From Limnephilus marmoratus (lineage: Eukaryota; Arthropoda; Insecta; Trichoptera; Limnephilidae): a stretch of 64,000 nt of DNA. The notes under the pieces are model-generated. The model saw only the letters and a list, made by a program, of their open reading frames with translations. It was not told the origin of the DNA and did no database searches. Location of the stretch: positions 1,736,001-1,800,000 of the forward strand of contig OU862920.1 of NCBI GenBank assembly GCA_917880885.1, read 5' to 3'. Numbering within the stretch: position 1 is the stretch's first letter; the number at the start of each line of letters is the position of its first letter. Below, piece after piece: positions 20,452-31,933 of this stretch. A program made the position numbers and the translations under genes.

Positions 20452-20830
20452 AAGTCGCTCACGCTGTCTGTGCGCTTAGATCTTTTAAACTACGCAAATA
20501 ACAAATCACACGCGGTAGAAGTGTTATCTTCATAAAACTAAAGTAGACAAGAGTGGGGAGGCTACGAATCATCGCACAAAGAGGGAACCGATTATGCTAT
20601 CTCATTAACTCGCAGGTTAAATCCTGTAGACGTATGTGTTTATCTGTTTTTAGTGTCACTATTTTTCGTTTCGAGTTTCAAATCACAACAGTGCTAAATA
20701 AGTTTTTTTGATCTTTTAAGCTATGCAACGGATTTTCATGCGGTTTTCACCAATAGATAAGAGTGCTTTATGAGGAAGGTTTTTAAGTATATAATTTGTC
20801 ATGGTTTTGTGTACATTTATTTATTTCAAC
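20452..20830 (+). repeat. Helitron-type repeat K with a nested family C element
   Basis: The outer repeat (GTCTGTGCGCTTAGATC ... CGGATTTTCATGCGGTTTTC ... TTATGAGGAAGGTTT) matches 10,070-10,240. It is split by a family C copy at 20,505-20,703. The interrupted site shows a 19-bp near-perfect direct repeat, GATCTTTTAAACTACGCAA (20,479) and GATCTTTTAAGCTATGCAA (20,710). Confidence 0.65.
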
Positions 20831-22300
20831 GCCATAAAATGGCTATCACAATCCGGTGATACATGATACATGATACACAGTGGTACACACTTACAGGAGG
20901 GTAATTACAATGATAATAATGTACATTAAACAAAGTACATATGTATGATAACAACTAGTATTTAGTTATAGGATACAAATATGTTTTACAACAAAAAAAA
21001 CGTTCACGTTATCAGTAGTTTTGATAGAAAAAACGTAAGGTGAGTCATTTATCATTTGTAAAAAATCATTTTCATGTCAAAAATTATATTTACATTTCTA
21101 ATAATAACATTTAGTATTACATCATCTTTCAAAAACAGTTTTTATTTTTCAGATATGTTCAAAAATATTCCATGTATTTGGATTGTATTTTAATGCGGAA
21201 ATATTTCGACTGTCGGCCGATTCCCGAAGGGAAAAAATTAAAGTAACCGACATCAGCAAATTCTTTGTTTTACATGAGTACCGCAAAAGGGTCCAAACTG
21301 CTAACAGTCGTCTGGAACCTCAATCATGGCATCCTCAATATTGGGGTATGTTGTGAAGGTAGTGGAAAGGGGAAGTTAGTAATAGGCACGAAGGGAACTA
21401 CTTCGCTATTCGGACTTGGTTACTAAACAAGGCTAAAGTCATTTCAAGCGATGTTTCGATTCTGAATGGTGGTCTTTCATCAGAGTGATATTGAACGTAT
21501 CTCTACTACTCTGGAACTAACCAATTAACTAACAAACCACAAGCAGAGAGGAGGATAAACTGTTAAATTACTCAGTTTTGGCATACATTCATTGCTTCAT
21601 TCTCATTCACACGTACCCTTATGCTATTCTTACTCTTGACATGAACTGTCTCAAGGATTTGGTTTACTTGGTGGTGCAAAGGTATTTAATCCTCGAGCGT
21701 CACCGACGCGACATCTTAAATAACCCACGTTCGCGGTAATTTCTTAACTTAGTTCATGTGTTCTATATAAGTGCCTAAAGCATATTTTTCTTAATTTTCT
21801 TAATCTTACTCATCAAGCTAGCCTTGAATTCTTTGCGAATCGCTACATTTCTTACACGATCATGTATGGTTTTATCACACATACGCCTCAGAGATCTCAC
21901 TCTGGAACGTGCCGCAAATATATATTTTCACTAAGATATGTACGCCTTATGTTCATCATTACTATTTAATTGATAATTAGGAGTAGGCTACGAAATTATT
22001 TTCTAAGCTAAATAACTGCTATAAAATCAGTTTACGAGAGAATAAAATACCAAACCGGAGTCGGCTAGACTCCGGGAATCCAAATATTGCGGAATGTTAT
22101 TAGAAGAAAAGCAATAGGGGTGAGGTAGGAATAGTAGAAAGGAACGATCTAAGAAGCTAAAGCGATATGAAGAAGACGTCTCTCGACTTTGAATTGTAAA
22201 TATTCTGAACGGCAATAATGCAGGCACCTGATTGTCTTGCTCTAAAGCGCATCCCGATACAATATTTGAGCCCTTGCCCGGAATAATGTTGTATTCAACA
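20830..22300. other. Spacer with decayed SINE F pieces
   Basis: About 21,305-21,520 is a decayed minus-strand SINE F (CTCAATATTGGGGTATGTTG, GATTCTGAATGGTGGTCTTT), and a short piece is at 21,893-21,925. I see no exon or clear element in the rest; 21,560-21,890 and 21,930-22,300 look unique. Confidence 0.5.
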
Positions 22301-22770
22301 AAAGTATCAATGTTTAATAATGTTAGGCATATTTAAGGTAGGGATTATGGTAATGTATTTTATTTTTGGCCTGTGGCAGCTGGCAGCCTTTAAAGTTTGG
22401 TTTGTGGAAGTACATAATGGTTGTCTATAATGCCATTTATCGAAATCACGGCGCATGGTTTAATTTATGGCGATTAATAGAGAAAAATAACGTCTTATGG
22501 CTTCAACTAGAAATTATTGAAAGCCAAAGTATTAGAATGCAGGAAAGTAGAATTTGTCCAGAAAAAATATTAATAAGCCTGCTTTTTAGCCGTTGAAACA
22601 GTTTGTCGAATAATGATGTACGTTGAGACAATCACTAGAATGTAAATGATTTAATTTATTCATATTTTTTTTTATTTTTTTTAAGCTCAAATACATGTGT
22701 ACATTTGTTAGAAGTGCACGCTGCTTTCTGTAAGGCACGAATAATAATAATAAATAAAAAAACGAGTGTT
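22300..22770. other. No recognised feature
   Basis: A 76-codon plus-strand ORF at 22,366-22,596 has no recognisable motif and no splice context. It is probably chance. Confidence 0.5.
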
Positions 22771-23044
22771 CCGATGGTTCCCAACCTTTTTTTGACCAGG
22801 AACGACTATTACATTTATTTGTTCTCACAGGGACCACAAGGTACAATAATGATAAACGGGTAATCGCGTAATTAAATGCGTCCTTGCCATGACTACAATT
22901 TTGCAATTCAATGTGCACTTCTTGGACTTCTTCAGCTACCTTTCCACCATTAATACCAAAAGGGTTACGAACCAGCTTAGTAAATTAATAAATATTTCGT
23001 GGATCACATTTTAGATCTCGCGGACCACCGGTTGGGAACCACTG
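22771..23044. mobile_element. hAT-type MITE, decayed
   Basis: The right end is CGGTTGGGAACCACTG, the inverted form of CAGTGGTTCCCAACCG, a common hAT end. The left end is CGATGGTTCCCAACC with the first bases changed. No clean 8-bp duplication is left. Interior non-coding. Confidence 0.65.
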
Positions 23045-23049
23045 ATCTA

Positions 23050-23350
23050 TATGAAGGAAGAGAGAAAGAAAATGTGCGCGCTCCTACAGTGTGATACAGA
23101 CAATAGGCCAAAACTGTGTAACGTAACTGGCTATGAGAGAAAGAGAGAAAGAAAATGTGTGCTCTCTCTCGCACCTCTCTCTCTTGCCCCTACAGAAATA
23201 TACGAAACGTAACTCTCTCTCTCTTTCTATCTTCACTAACTTATATATTTCTCTCAACTACCGTTCGCCTCGCTTTTCGTAACGCTCTCGTCACGCAATC
23301 GCCAGCTTACTTCCCAAGTCAAGCGTGCGTAAAGAAGTTTACTTCAAAAA
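23050..23350 (+). repeat. Family B TIR element, copy 3
   Basis: Collinear with copies 1, 2 and 4, with a small deletion in the first GAGAG block. Ends at GTGCGTAAAGAAGTTTACTT. Confidence 0.6.
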
Positions 23351-23644
23351 CGGTTTGTGGAATAATGTTGTGTGCGAAATAATGAAAAACAATATTCCAC
23401 AAATTCAGCATAAATTCTAGCAATAAACTCCAATTTAATTGCCTTTCTAAACGACTTTTTAATTAAAACTCCTAAGAATTGTATGTTTTATGTATTTTAA
23501 ATATGAAATGTTATGAATACTGGTTTCGTTTTTTCAATTTTTCTCGTAACAAGAATATTGTTGGATACAACATTCTTCCGGGCAAGGGACATTTATTAAA
23601 ATAATAACGATGTAAGTATTTTCGTGTATTTTTTTGCGTTATTA

Positions 23645-23905
23645 TATTCCTCCTTATGTAGCGAGTATTTCGAACAGCGTCACAGGTCACAGTGTCCACC
23701 ATCAGGGTAGAAGGGTGTATTGTGGTGATGCGCTTATTTATGTTATTTATTAAAGTTTATTAACCCCTTAGGAACGGAATTTCAGAATAATAATTATCGA
23801 TGAAATGAATGTGGTTTTCTGCGTTTAATTTAGGTATTGTCGTCAAATACTAGACACCAACAACTATTAAGCTCAGCCCCGTCGTCCTGTATTAGTACTT
23901 GGTCA
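23645..23905 (-). pseudogene. Penelope-like element 3' end, decayed
   Basis: On the minus strand, DDGAELNSCWCLVF (about 23,885-23,845) is the C-terminal word of the polyprotein. It is followed downstream by a decayed hammerhead region (CTGATGGTGGACACTG, hairpin, TTCGAAATACT) at about 23,705-23,655. Order and spacing agree with the other Penelope-like copies. Confidence 0.6.
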
Positions 23906-25427
23906 CACATAAATTACGAAAAAACGTAATCTACTAATTTAAATATTAATTAAATATGAGAATTTTATAAATTAAAATATATTTATGTTAAAATGCCTTC
24001 AAACGACGTAGAAATCTGGACTCTCAGATTCCGTTTGAGGCTTGTGTTTAAATCGATCAATCCGTATCATTTCATGCGTGAAAAACCGTTTTAAATTATG
24101 CATTGAATTGCACGTTCGAAAATATTGGGGTCATAAAGAAATGCAGAGGACTGAAATGCAAAATGTGCATGCACACATTTGCAATCTTGAATTTATGATA
24201 AAATAACAATCACCATGACATTATCGAGATATAAGTGTAGGAGATATATTCGTAGATATAGATATCGTTAAAAATATTCTACAAATAAATATATATATAT
24301 TAATGCTCAGTTTTGGGGTAGGTCGGGAAAAGCTCACTTTCGATTTGAGGGGAAAAGCGACCACTTTGCCCCTCGGGTTGGTGAAACCTCACGGGTCACT
24401 TTGGCTTGCGGCAATTTGGTAAAATTTGGCAAGCCAAATTGACCTCTAAGCTCAACCAATTTCAAACGCAAGAAGGTACACTCTCCTTCGAAGCCAATTC
24501 AGGGTTGCTATCTCTTTTTAAATGCCTGGAAAAGTTGAGAAAGATATAGCGAAAATCTCCCATACAAAATTGATTTGGCTAGGTACATAGATTTTAAATG
24601 TCATTCTTCATTTTTCATTTTCCCACCGGCCGACTGGCCTACGCGATTTCGTCGAAAATATCACGCTTGGAAGCCAAAATTTTGTAAAATTACGTCAACG
24701 AGAGTTTTTCAAAGGTTAATTGACCGTCGTAATGATCACTTTTCACAAAAACATCGTTGTAATATTCGTTTCAAAACTGACATGTGCCAAAAAACCACGG
24801 AAAATTCATATTTCGAAACTAATGTTTAAAAAAAATGTATACTTTTAACGGAGCCACCTATCGGCAGAGTCGAGAAGCAAAGCTTTTCGTTAGAAAAAAT
24901 CAAATTTCTATTAAAAAATTCAAATTAGAACGTTCGAAATTGGAGTAAGATAATTATGCATCGTGTAGGCAGAATTCCACGGGCAGTTTCATTCTTTATT
25001 GTCGTTTTGAGGGTGATTAAAAAGAGACCGCTCGAAAAATTATTAATTTTTTTTTTCTTTATTATTTCTGACTTTTGATTTTTTTTTTTGTTTCAGAAAA
25101 TCGATTCGGACAGTCGCATTAAGATTTGGGAAGAGCAGATTCATATCTGAAATGAAGATGTGAATAATTTTTTAGTTTTTCATACATTTCTCAGAAAAAA
25201 AATATACATTTATTGAGAAAAGAGCATATGTATCGATGAATTCAAAAAGTGAATATAATAACCATGTCGTTTTCAAAAAAAAATCGTAAAAAAAATAGTT
25301 TTTCCGAAAAAGTAGAGATTATTTAATTTTTTTTAAAATATTTTATTTGATATTATAGACTGTGAACCACCCCGCCCACCAGGAGGTGTGATTGAGCAGG
25401 GGTGTGGTATTAAAATCAAACCCTCTG

Positions 25428-25558
25428 ATTGGTTGGGGGGCGGTAACAATTCAGCCAATGGGCAGCCAATCAGGGTCGCTGAAGGTTCCTGGTGGGCCCT
25501 GATTGGTTAACCATCATTCTGATGATTAGCCAATGAGGTCGATCTATGCCCTGATTGG
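25428..25558. promoter_or_regulatory. Cluster of six CCAAT boxes
   Basis: ATTGG at 25,428, 25,502 and 25,554; CCAAT at 25,455, 25,466 and 25,530. Four have the extended CTGATTGGTT / AGCCAATCAG form preferred by NF-Y, and the others are AGCCAATG. Six in 131 bp is far above chance in this AT-rich sequence. It lies in tandem copy 1 only. Function is inferred. Confidence 0.6.
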
Positions 25559-26039
25559 TTAATTATCATAACATTGAATATAGCCGATAATATAAAAATA
25601 TGTGGCCATTTAAAAACGTAAGTAGGTACTTAATACAAAATTTTATAAAATCAAATAAAATGAGGTGCTTATCCAGATGACCAAATTTGTTTTCCTAAAT
25701 AATAAAAATAAAATTATAGCGCCATTTTTGTGAAAAAAAGCCCTAGGAATTGTAAAATAATGGATTCAGAGTATCAGGAGCGCAGAAATTGACCGAGATA
25801 ATAATATATTGTTTTAGCTTCATTAAATTATACACGGTTAACCGTTAATCCCATTGCGACGAATCTTTGAGAATTTGATGATGGCATATCTTCGATTGTG
25901 TCTACATACTTCTGTTTGGCAGATTTCTGCTGCTAGGCCCTGTCGGCGGCTTTAAACATACGTATGTTTAACTGTATGAAAAACTATAAAATCGGTAGGT
26001 ACCTGAGAAACTGATATATTTTAAATGAATCGCCGATAT

Positions 26040-26450
26040 GTAAGTACGCCCATAACTTTCGAATGCATGCACCGAATTGGATAATTATTTTTGTTTTGTG
26101 TTTGTAATTGTTAGGACAAGGTTTTTATTAATTTTCTGGTGAGCACTGGCATTATGAAATTTGTATAAAATGGTTGCCGAAATGTTTACACGCGCATAAC
26201 TTTCGAACGAATGCATCGAATTGAATAATTGTTTTTTTGGTGGGTTCGTTACTGTTAGGTTTTGCATAAAATTACTGGTGAGCTCTGCCATAATGAAATT
26301 TGTATAAAAATGAATTGCCAAAATGTATATATGCGCATAACTATCGAACGAATGCACCGAATCTGAAAATTCTTTTTTTATTGTGTTCGTTATTGATAGG
26401 ACAAGATTTCTATAAAACTACTGGTGAGTTCTGGCATTATGAAATTTGCA
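26040..26450 (+). repeat. Minisatellite J, about 3.5 units of 115-125 bp
   Basis: Units share GCGCATAACTTTCGAACGAA, TTGGATAATT-TTTTGT and CTCTGGCATTATGAAATTTG. The same family is at 32,960-33,480 (about 4.5 units) and, inverted, at 63,470-63,600. Confidence 0.8.
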
Positions 26451-26542
26451 TAAAAATATTTCAATAGGTGGCACGCGAGCTGTTTGAAAACTAAATGAAA
26501 CGGCAATGAATTAATGAACCGCGGGAGGGGGGGGAGGAAAAA

Positions 26543-27665
26543 ACTCCACACAGGAGACCCTGAGGAAAATAATTTCCCTCAGGGTCATGTCATCTTTGGG
26601 GATGCTGGTTGGAGGGTTTTTTAAGGCAAAGAAGGAGATGAGAGTTTTGAGAAGGAAAAGGGGTTAAGGGGTGGGTAGGAATCTGGGGTTCAGTGTATCC
26701 TGGTCATCCGCCTCCAAGACCTAGACAAACCTCACCCCATGAACCCGGGCACCCCTACTAAATCACCAAACGTAGCGAACCACTTGGGGTGACCTACAGC
26801 AGAGGTGTTGGTTATCCAATAAAGGTCAATTTTGGGGATTTGTATTTCTACATAACATTATTACAGCGCCCTTGAGGTGATTTTTCACAAAAACGGCGCT
26901 TTATAAATTATCCAATTATTATTATTATTATTATTATATAACACGAGTACCCGGCATGCGTTGCAAGATCACTGAAACCTTGGGGAGAACTCAGGATGAA
27001 ATTATGCAGTGTTAAACTTTTTTTTACATTAGCTCCACACAGGAAACTCCAAGGAAAACAATTTCCCTAGGGGCCTATGTCATCTTTGAGGATGCTGAGC
27101 GGAGGGTTTTTAAGGGAAAGGAAGGAGAAGAAGATATGGAAAGGAAAAAGGTATGAGGGGTGTTAAGGAATCTGGGGGTCAGTGTGGCCAGGAGTGATGG
27201 ACGCATGAATCTATTCCTCACACTGCGGTGCAAGGCGAAGGGTTGAGAGAATCTGGCTGGAGAGATAAAAAGCCTCCCTCAATCAGTCTCCTCCGATCCA
27301 GCCCGCCACGCAGTGGTTGGGCGAACGTATCCGCCACCAAGATCTAGACAAATACATACAGTTTCAGAATACAATAGTGAGCTTTGGCATCATGAAATTA
27401 CTCGAGAAAAGGCCCGTTCTAAATCCTAGGGGCCTGCGTCATCTTTGAGGATGCTGTGGGGTGGGTTTTTAAAGGGAAAGGAAGGAGAAGAAGATATGGG
27501 AAGGAAAAAGGTCTGAGGGGTGTTTAGGAATCTGGGGGACAGTGTAGCCAGGAGTGACGGACGTATGAATCTATTCCTCACACTGCGGTGCAAGCCGAAG
27601 GGTTGGGAGAATCTGGCTGGAGAGGTCAAAAGCCTTCCAATAATTATGGTAACAAGGGAAAGGAT
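26543..27665 (-). repeat. Three reverse family A copies
   Basis: Copies at 26,543-26,850, 27,018-27,360 and 27,424-27,665, all with the poly-A side at the lower coordinate. The first is followed by an (ATT)n LINE tail at 26,869-26,938. The first and second flank a single G unit at 26,950. Confidence 0.7.
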
Positions 27666-27719
27666 AAGCGGGAGATTAATGGACTTTTTGTACGTAAATA
27701 AATAAATTATATACAGCGG

Positions 27720-28350
27720 GTACCCGGCATGCGTTGCAAGGCCACTTTAACCTTGGGGTCCATTAAACTGTAATGGTTCCATCCCAAATCTCGGAAAACA
27801 ACATTATAATGCAAGCGCCTGTAATATATAACATTATAAACAACGGGTACCTGGCATGCGTTGCAAGGTCACTGTAACCTCGGGGTCAACTTTACTGTAA
27901 TGGTTCCATCCCGATTCCCGGGAAATAACATTTTAAAGCAAGTGCCTGCAATATATAATATGATATACAACGGTTACTCGGCATGCGTTGCAAGGTCACT
28001 GTAACCTCGGGGTCAACTTAACTGTAATGGTTCCATCCCGATTCCCGGGAAATAAAATTTTAATGCAAGCGCCTGCAATTTATAACATAATATACAACGG
28101 GTACCTGGCATGCGTTGCAAGGTCACTGTAACCTCGGGGTCAACTTTACTGTAATGGTTCCATCCCGATTCCCGGGAAATAAAATTTTAAAGCAAGTGCC
28201 TGCAATATATAACATGATATATAATGGTTACTCGGCATGCGTTGCAAGGTCACTGTAACCTCGGGGTCAACTTAACTGTAATGGTTCCATTCCAATTCCT
28301 GGCAAATTACATTTTAATGCAAGCGCTGCACTACATAACATTCACTCACT
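27720..28350 (+). repeat. G-unit minisatellite array 1
   Basis: Five units of about 124-131 bp, each opening GGGTACCCGGCATGCGTTGC or a variant, followed by AAGGTCACTGTAACCTCGGG and TGTAATGGTTCCAT. Further arrays are at 31,385-31,830, 33,890-34,060, 35,185-35,600 and 35,840-36,560. GGGTACCC and GCATGC are palindromes. Confidence 0.85.
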
Positions 28351-28487
28351 GTGTAACAGTCACTGTGAACTAAGGTTTCTTCATATATTTAATTTAACAC
28401 ACACTCCTCCTCGCTTCATCCACGTTCACACGTCAAATCGCATAATGTTTTAACCCATCAGTTGCTTCTGCAACGGGCAAAACCTAG

Positions 28488-31400
28488 TATATATTAATGC
28501 TCAGTTTTGGGGTAGGTCGGGAAAAGCTCACTTTCGATTTGAGGGGAAAAGCGACCACTCTGTCCCTCGGGTGGGTAAAACCTCACGGGTCACTTTGGCT
28601 CGCGGCAATTTGGTAAAATTTGGCACGCCAAATTGACCTCTAAGCTCAACCAATTTCAAACGCAAGAAGGTACACTCTCCTTCGAAGCCAATTCAGGGTT
28701 GCTATCTCTTTTTAAATGCCTGGAAAAGTTGAGAAAGATATAGCGAAAATCTCCCATACAAAATTGATCTGGCTAGGTACGCAGATTTTAAATGTCATCT
28801 TTCATTTTTCGTTTTCCCACCGGCCGACTGGCATACGCGATTTTGTCGAAAATATCACGCTTGGAAGCCAAAATTTAGTGAAATTCCGTCAACAAGAGTT
28901 TTTCAAAGGTCAATTGACCGTCGTAATTATCACTTTTCTCAAAAACATCGTTGTAATATTTGTTTTAAAACTGACATGTGCAAAAAAACAACATAAAAGT
29001 CGAGTATTGAAACTAATCTTTAAAATTATGTACTGTTTTCACGACGCCGCCAGTCGACAGGACATAGAATTAAAACATTTCATTAGAAAAATTTAAAAAT
29101 AGACTAAAATTCAAATTCGAACGCGAAACAAAATTGGAGTGTCTTAAATTGGCGTTGTTAGCAGGTTTTAAAATCGAATTTCATCATTCATGAATCGTTA
29201 TTATGCCGGTACACGGTGGTAAAAAAAATACTGCTCGAAATATAATAATTATTTTTTTAATTATTTTGAATGATAATTTTCTTGATATTTTTTTTTTCGA
29301 AAATAGAGTCGGGCCTTCACGACTAACGTTTGAGCGGCGTAGAAACATTTCTCAAATGACGATGCTTAGAATTTCCGTTTTTTTCCATACATGTATCGTT
29401 GTGAATAATTATTTATTACGAAAGTAGTATGCGCGTTCGTGAATTTAAAAGTTGGATGTTTGACCGATGTCATTTCTAGAAAAATATTTAAAAAAAAGAC
29501 GATTTTATTTTTATTTTTAAAAAAATATTATTATTTAATCAATTTATTTTTACCAAAAATGAGTAACGCAGTTTTGGCGGACCCTGTTATTTAGAACACA
29601 CAGATAAACCATGCAACTTAGTGATGGAAATAAGTGCTTAGGTACCTACCTACCGGCTTACCGACTTACTACCGTGTTTTTTTTGCGAAAATGAGTAGGT
29701 ACCTAGACGAATTATGTAGGTACTTACATTGGATGCCGGGTTGTTGCAATAAAATTGAAGAATTCAACATTTCTTTAAAGTTAATTCTAACGTTCTGCGT
29801 AAGTTCTATTCGAGTTCTGTTGTTATATCATTTTATCCAGTTGCACTACTGAAGTCAGTGAAACTATGGCATCCCCAGTTGGGGTATGTTGTGAGGCTAA
29901 AGGTAGTGGGGAGGGGAGGGAGATGGAGACGAGGAAGGTGGGGAAGTACCTGGCTATTCAGATCTGGTCACCAAAAACGGTAAAATCCATTTCAAGCAAC
30001 GTTATGAAAATGAATAAATTTAAATATCTTAACATGGTCAATTTTTTGCCAAATTATGCAGGTAAAAGCACACTTTTTTTAAGTTAATTTTCACGTTCTG
30101 TGTTAATTCTTCTTCGATTCCGATGAAACTTTGGGGACCTTCGATTCTCAATGTATAAAATGGTGAGCTCTGGCATCATGAAATTATGCATTGCTAAACC
30201 GTTCATCCGATTGCGATGAAACTTTGGGAATTTGATGTGTGCATGCCTCCGATGGCGTCTAGATACTTCTGTTTGACAGGTTTCAGCTGCTAGGCCCTGC
30301 GGGTGGCCTTATACATACGTATGTTTAACCACTGAGCGTTGCTCTCCTCGCCTTATTTGCCTTTAAAAACCCTCAACACAACATCTCCAAAGATGAAATG
30401 ACCCCGAGGGAAATTATTTTCCTCAGGGTCTCCTGTGTGTAGCTCATGTAAAAAAAGGATAAATACCAGGAGTGCAGAACTAAGCAAGGGAAAAAATATT
30501 AAGAAAATGTTTTTTTTTTTCAATTATTTCTGGCTTTCACCATCCAAGGGTATTCTATGTAGGTCATCATTTAAGACTGACATAGACAGGAAAGGTGAAT
30601 TTATATGCATTTTTTTTTTTTTTTTTTACATGAGCTCCACACAGGAGGCCGTGGGGAAAATAATTTCCCTCAGGGCCTATGTCATCTTTGGGGATGCTGT
30701 GTGGAGGATTTTTTTTAGGAAAGAAAGGAGATGAGAGTTCTGGGAAGGAAAAGGGTTTAAGGGGTGGGTAGGAATCTGGGGTTCAGTGTGTCCTGGTCAT
30801 CCGCCTCCAAGACCTAGAAAAACCTCACCCATGAATCCGGGCACCCCTACTAAATCACCAAACGTAGCGAACCACTTGGGGTGACCGACGGCAGAGGTGT
30901 TGGTTATTCAATAAAGGTCAATTTTAGGCATTTGTATTTCTACATAACATTATATACAACGGGTACCCGGCATGCGTTGCAAAATCACTGTAACCTTGGG
31001 GAGAACTCAGGATGAAATTATGCAGTGTTAATTTTTTTTTTTTACTTTAGCTCCACACAGGAGGCTCCAAAGAAAACAATTTCCCTAGGGGCCTATGTCA
31101 TCTTTGAGGATGCTGTGCGGAGGGTTTTTTAAGGGAAAGGAAGGAGAAGAAGATATGGGAAGGAAAAAGGTCTGAGGGGTGTTTAGGAATCTGGGGGTCA
31201 GTGTGGCCAGGAGTGACGAACGTATGAATCTATTCCTCACACTGCGGTGCATGGCGAAGGTTTGGGAGAATCTGGCTGGAGAGGTCAAAAGCCTTCCAAT
31301 AATTATGGTAACAAGGGAAAGGATAAGAGGGAGATATAAGTTAGTGACGTATTTTATATTGTTAATGGACTTTTTGTCCGTAAATAAATAAATTATATAC

Positions 31401-31933
31401 AGCGGGTACCCGGCATGCGTTGCAAGGCCACTTTAACCTCGGGGTCCATTAAACTGTAATGGTTCCATCCCAAATCTCGGAAAACCACATTATAATGCAA
31501 GCGCCTGTACTATAGAACATTATATACAACGGATACCCGGCAGGCGTTGCAAGATCACTGTAACCTGGGGGTCAACTTTACTGTAATGGTTCCATCATAA
31601 TTCCCGGGAAATAACATTTTAAAGTAAGTGCCTGCAATATATAACATGATATACAATGGTTACTCGGCATGCGTTGCAAGGTCACTGTAACCTCGGGGTC
31701 AACTTAACTGTAATGGTTCCATTCCAATTTCTGAAAAATTACATTTGAATGCAAGCGCTGCACTACATAACATTATATACAACGGTTACCCGGCATGGGT
31801 TGCAAGGTCACTGTAACCTCAGGTTTCTTCATATATTTAATTTAAAACACACTCCTCCTCGCTTCATCCACGTTCACACGCAAATCGCATAGTGTTTTAA
31901 CCCGTCAGTTGCTTCTGCAACGGGCCCCGCTAG
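28488..31933 (+). mobile_element. Helitron-like composite element, tandem copy 2
   Basis: Begins immediately after the CTAG of copy 1 with the same TATATATTAATGCTCAG start. It carries repeat H (28,488-29,540), J-type units (30,120-30,330), reverse family A copies (30,615; 31,035), a G array (31,385-31,830), the hairpin GTTGCTTCTGCAAC and CTAG at 31,930-31,933. A minus-strand SINE F piece is nested at 29,858-30,005 and a plus-strand family A tail at 30,365-30,460. The 126-codon ORF at 28,716 is inside repeat H, has no known motif and is not open in copy 1. Confidence 0.65.
29858..30005 (-). mobile_element. SINE family F, 3' part
   Basis: Minus-strand SINE F words ATGGCATCCCCAGTTGGGGT and GGGAAGTACCTGGCTATTCA. 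The tRNA head is missing. It is nested in tandem copy 2. Confidence 0.65.

Larger units (their letters stand above)
24294..28487 (+). mobile_element. Helitron-like composite element, tandem copy 1
   Basis: First of three head-to-tail copies. The 5' part (repeat H, 24,294-25,340) starts TATATATTAATGCTCAG and has TTTCGATTTGAGGGGAAAAG and GAAAAGTTGAGAAAGATATA. Next come 120-bp tandem units (25,840-26,450), three reverse family A copies (26,543; 27,018; 27,424), a G-unit array and the terminus GTTGCTTCTGCAAC (28,461-28,474), then CTAG at 28,484-28,487. Hairpin about 10 bases before CTAG, next base T and no target duplication are Helitron rules. It has no Rep/helicase, so it is non-autonomous. Confidence 0.65.

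Noticed and set aside
28716..29096. 126-codon ORF
   Set aside because: Part of repeat H; the homologous stretches at 24.5 and 32.3 kb are not open in the same way and no motif is seen.
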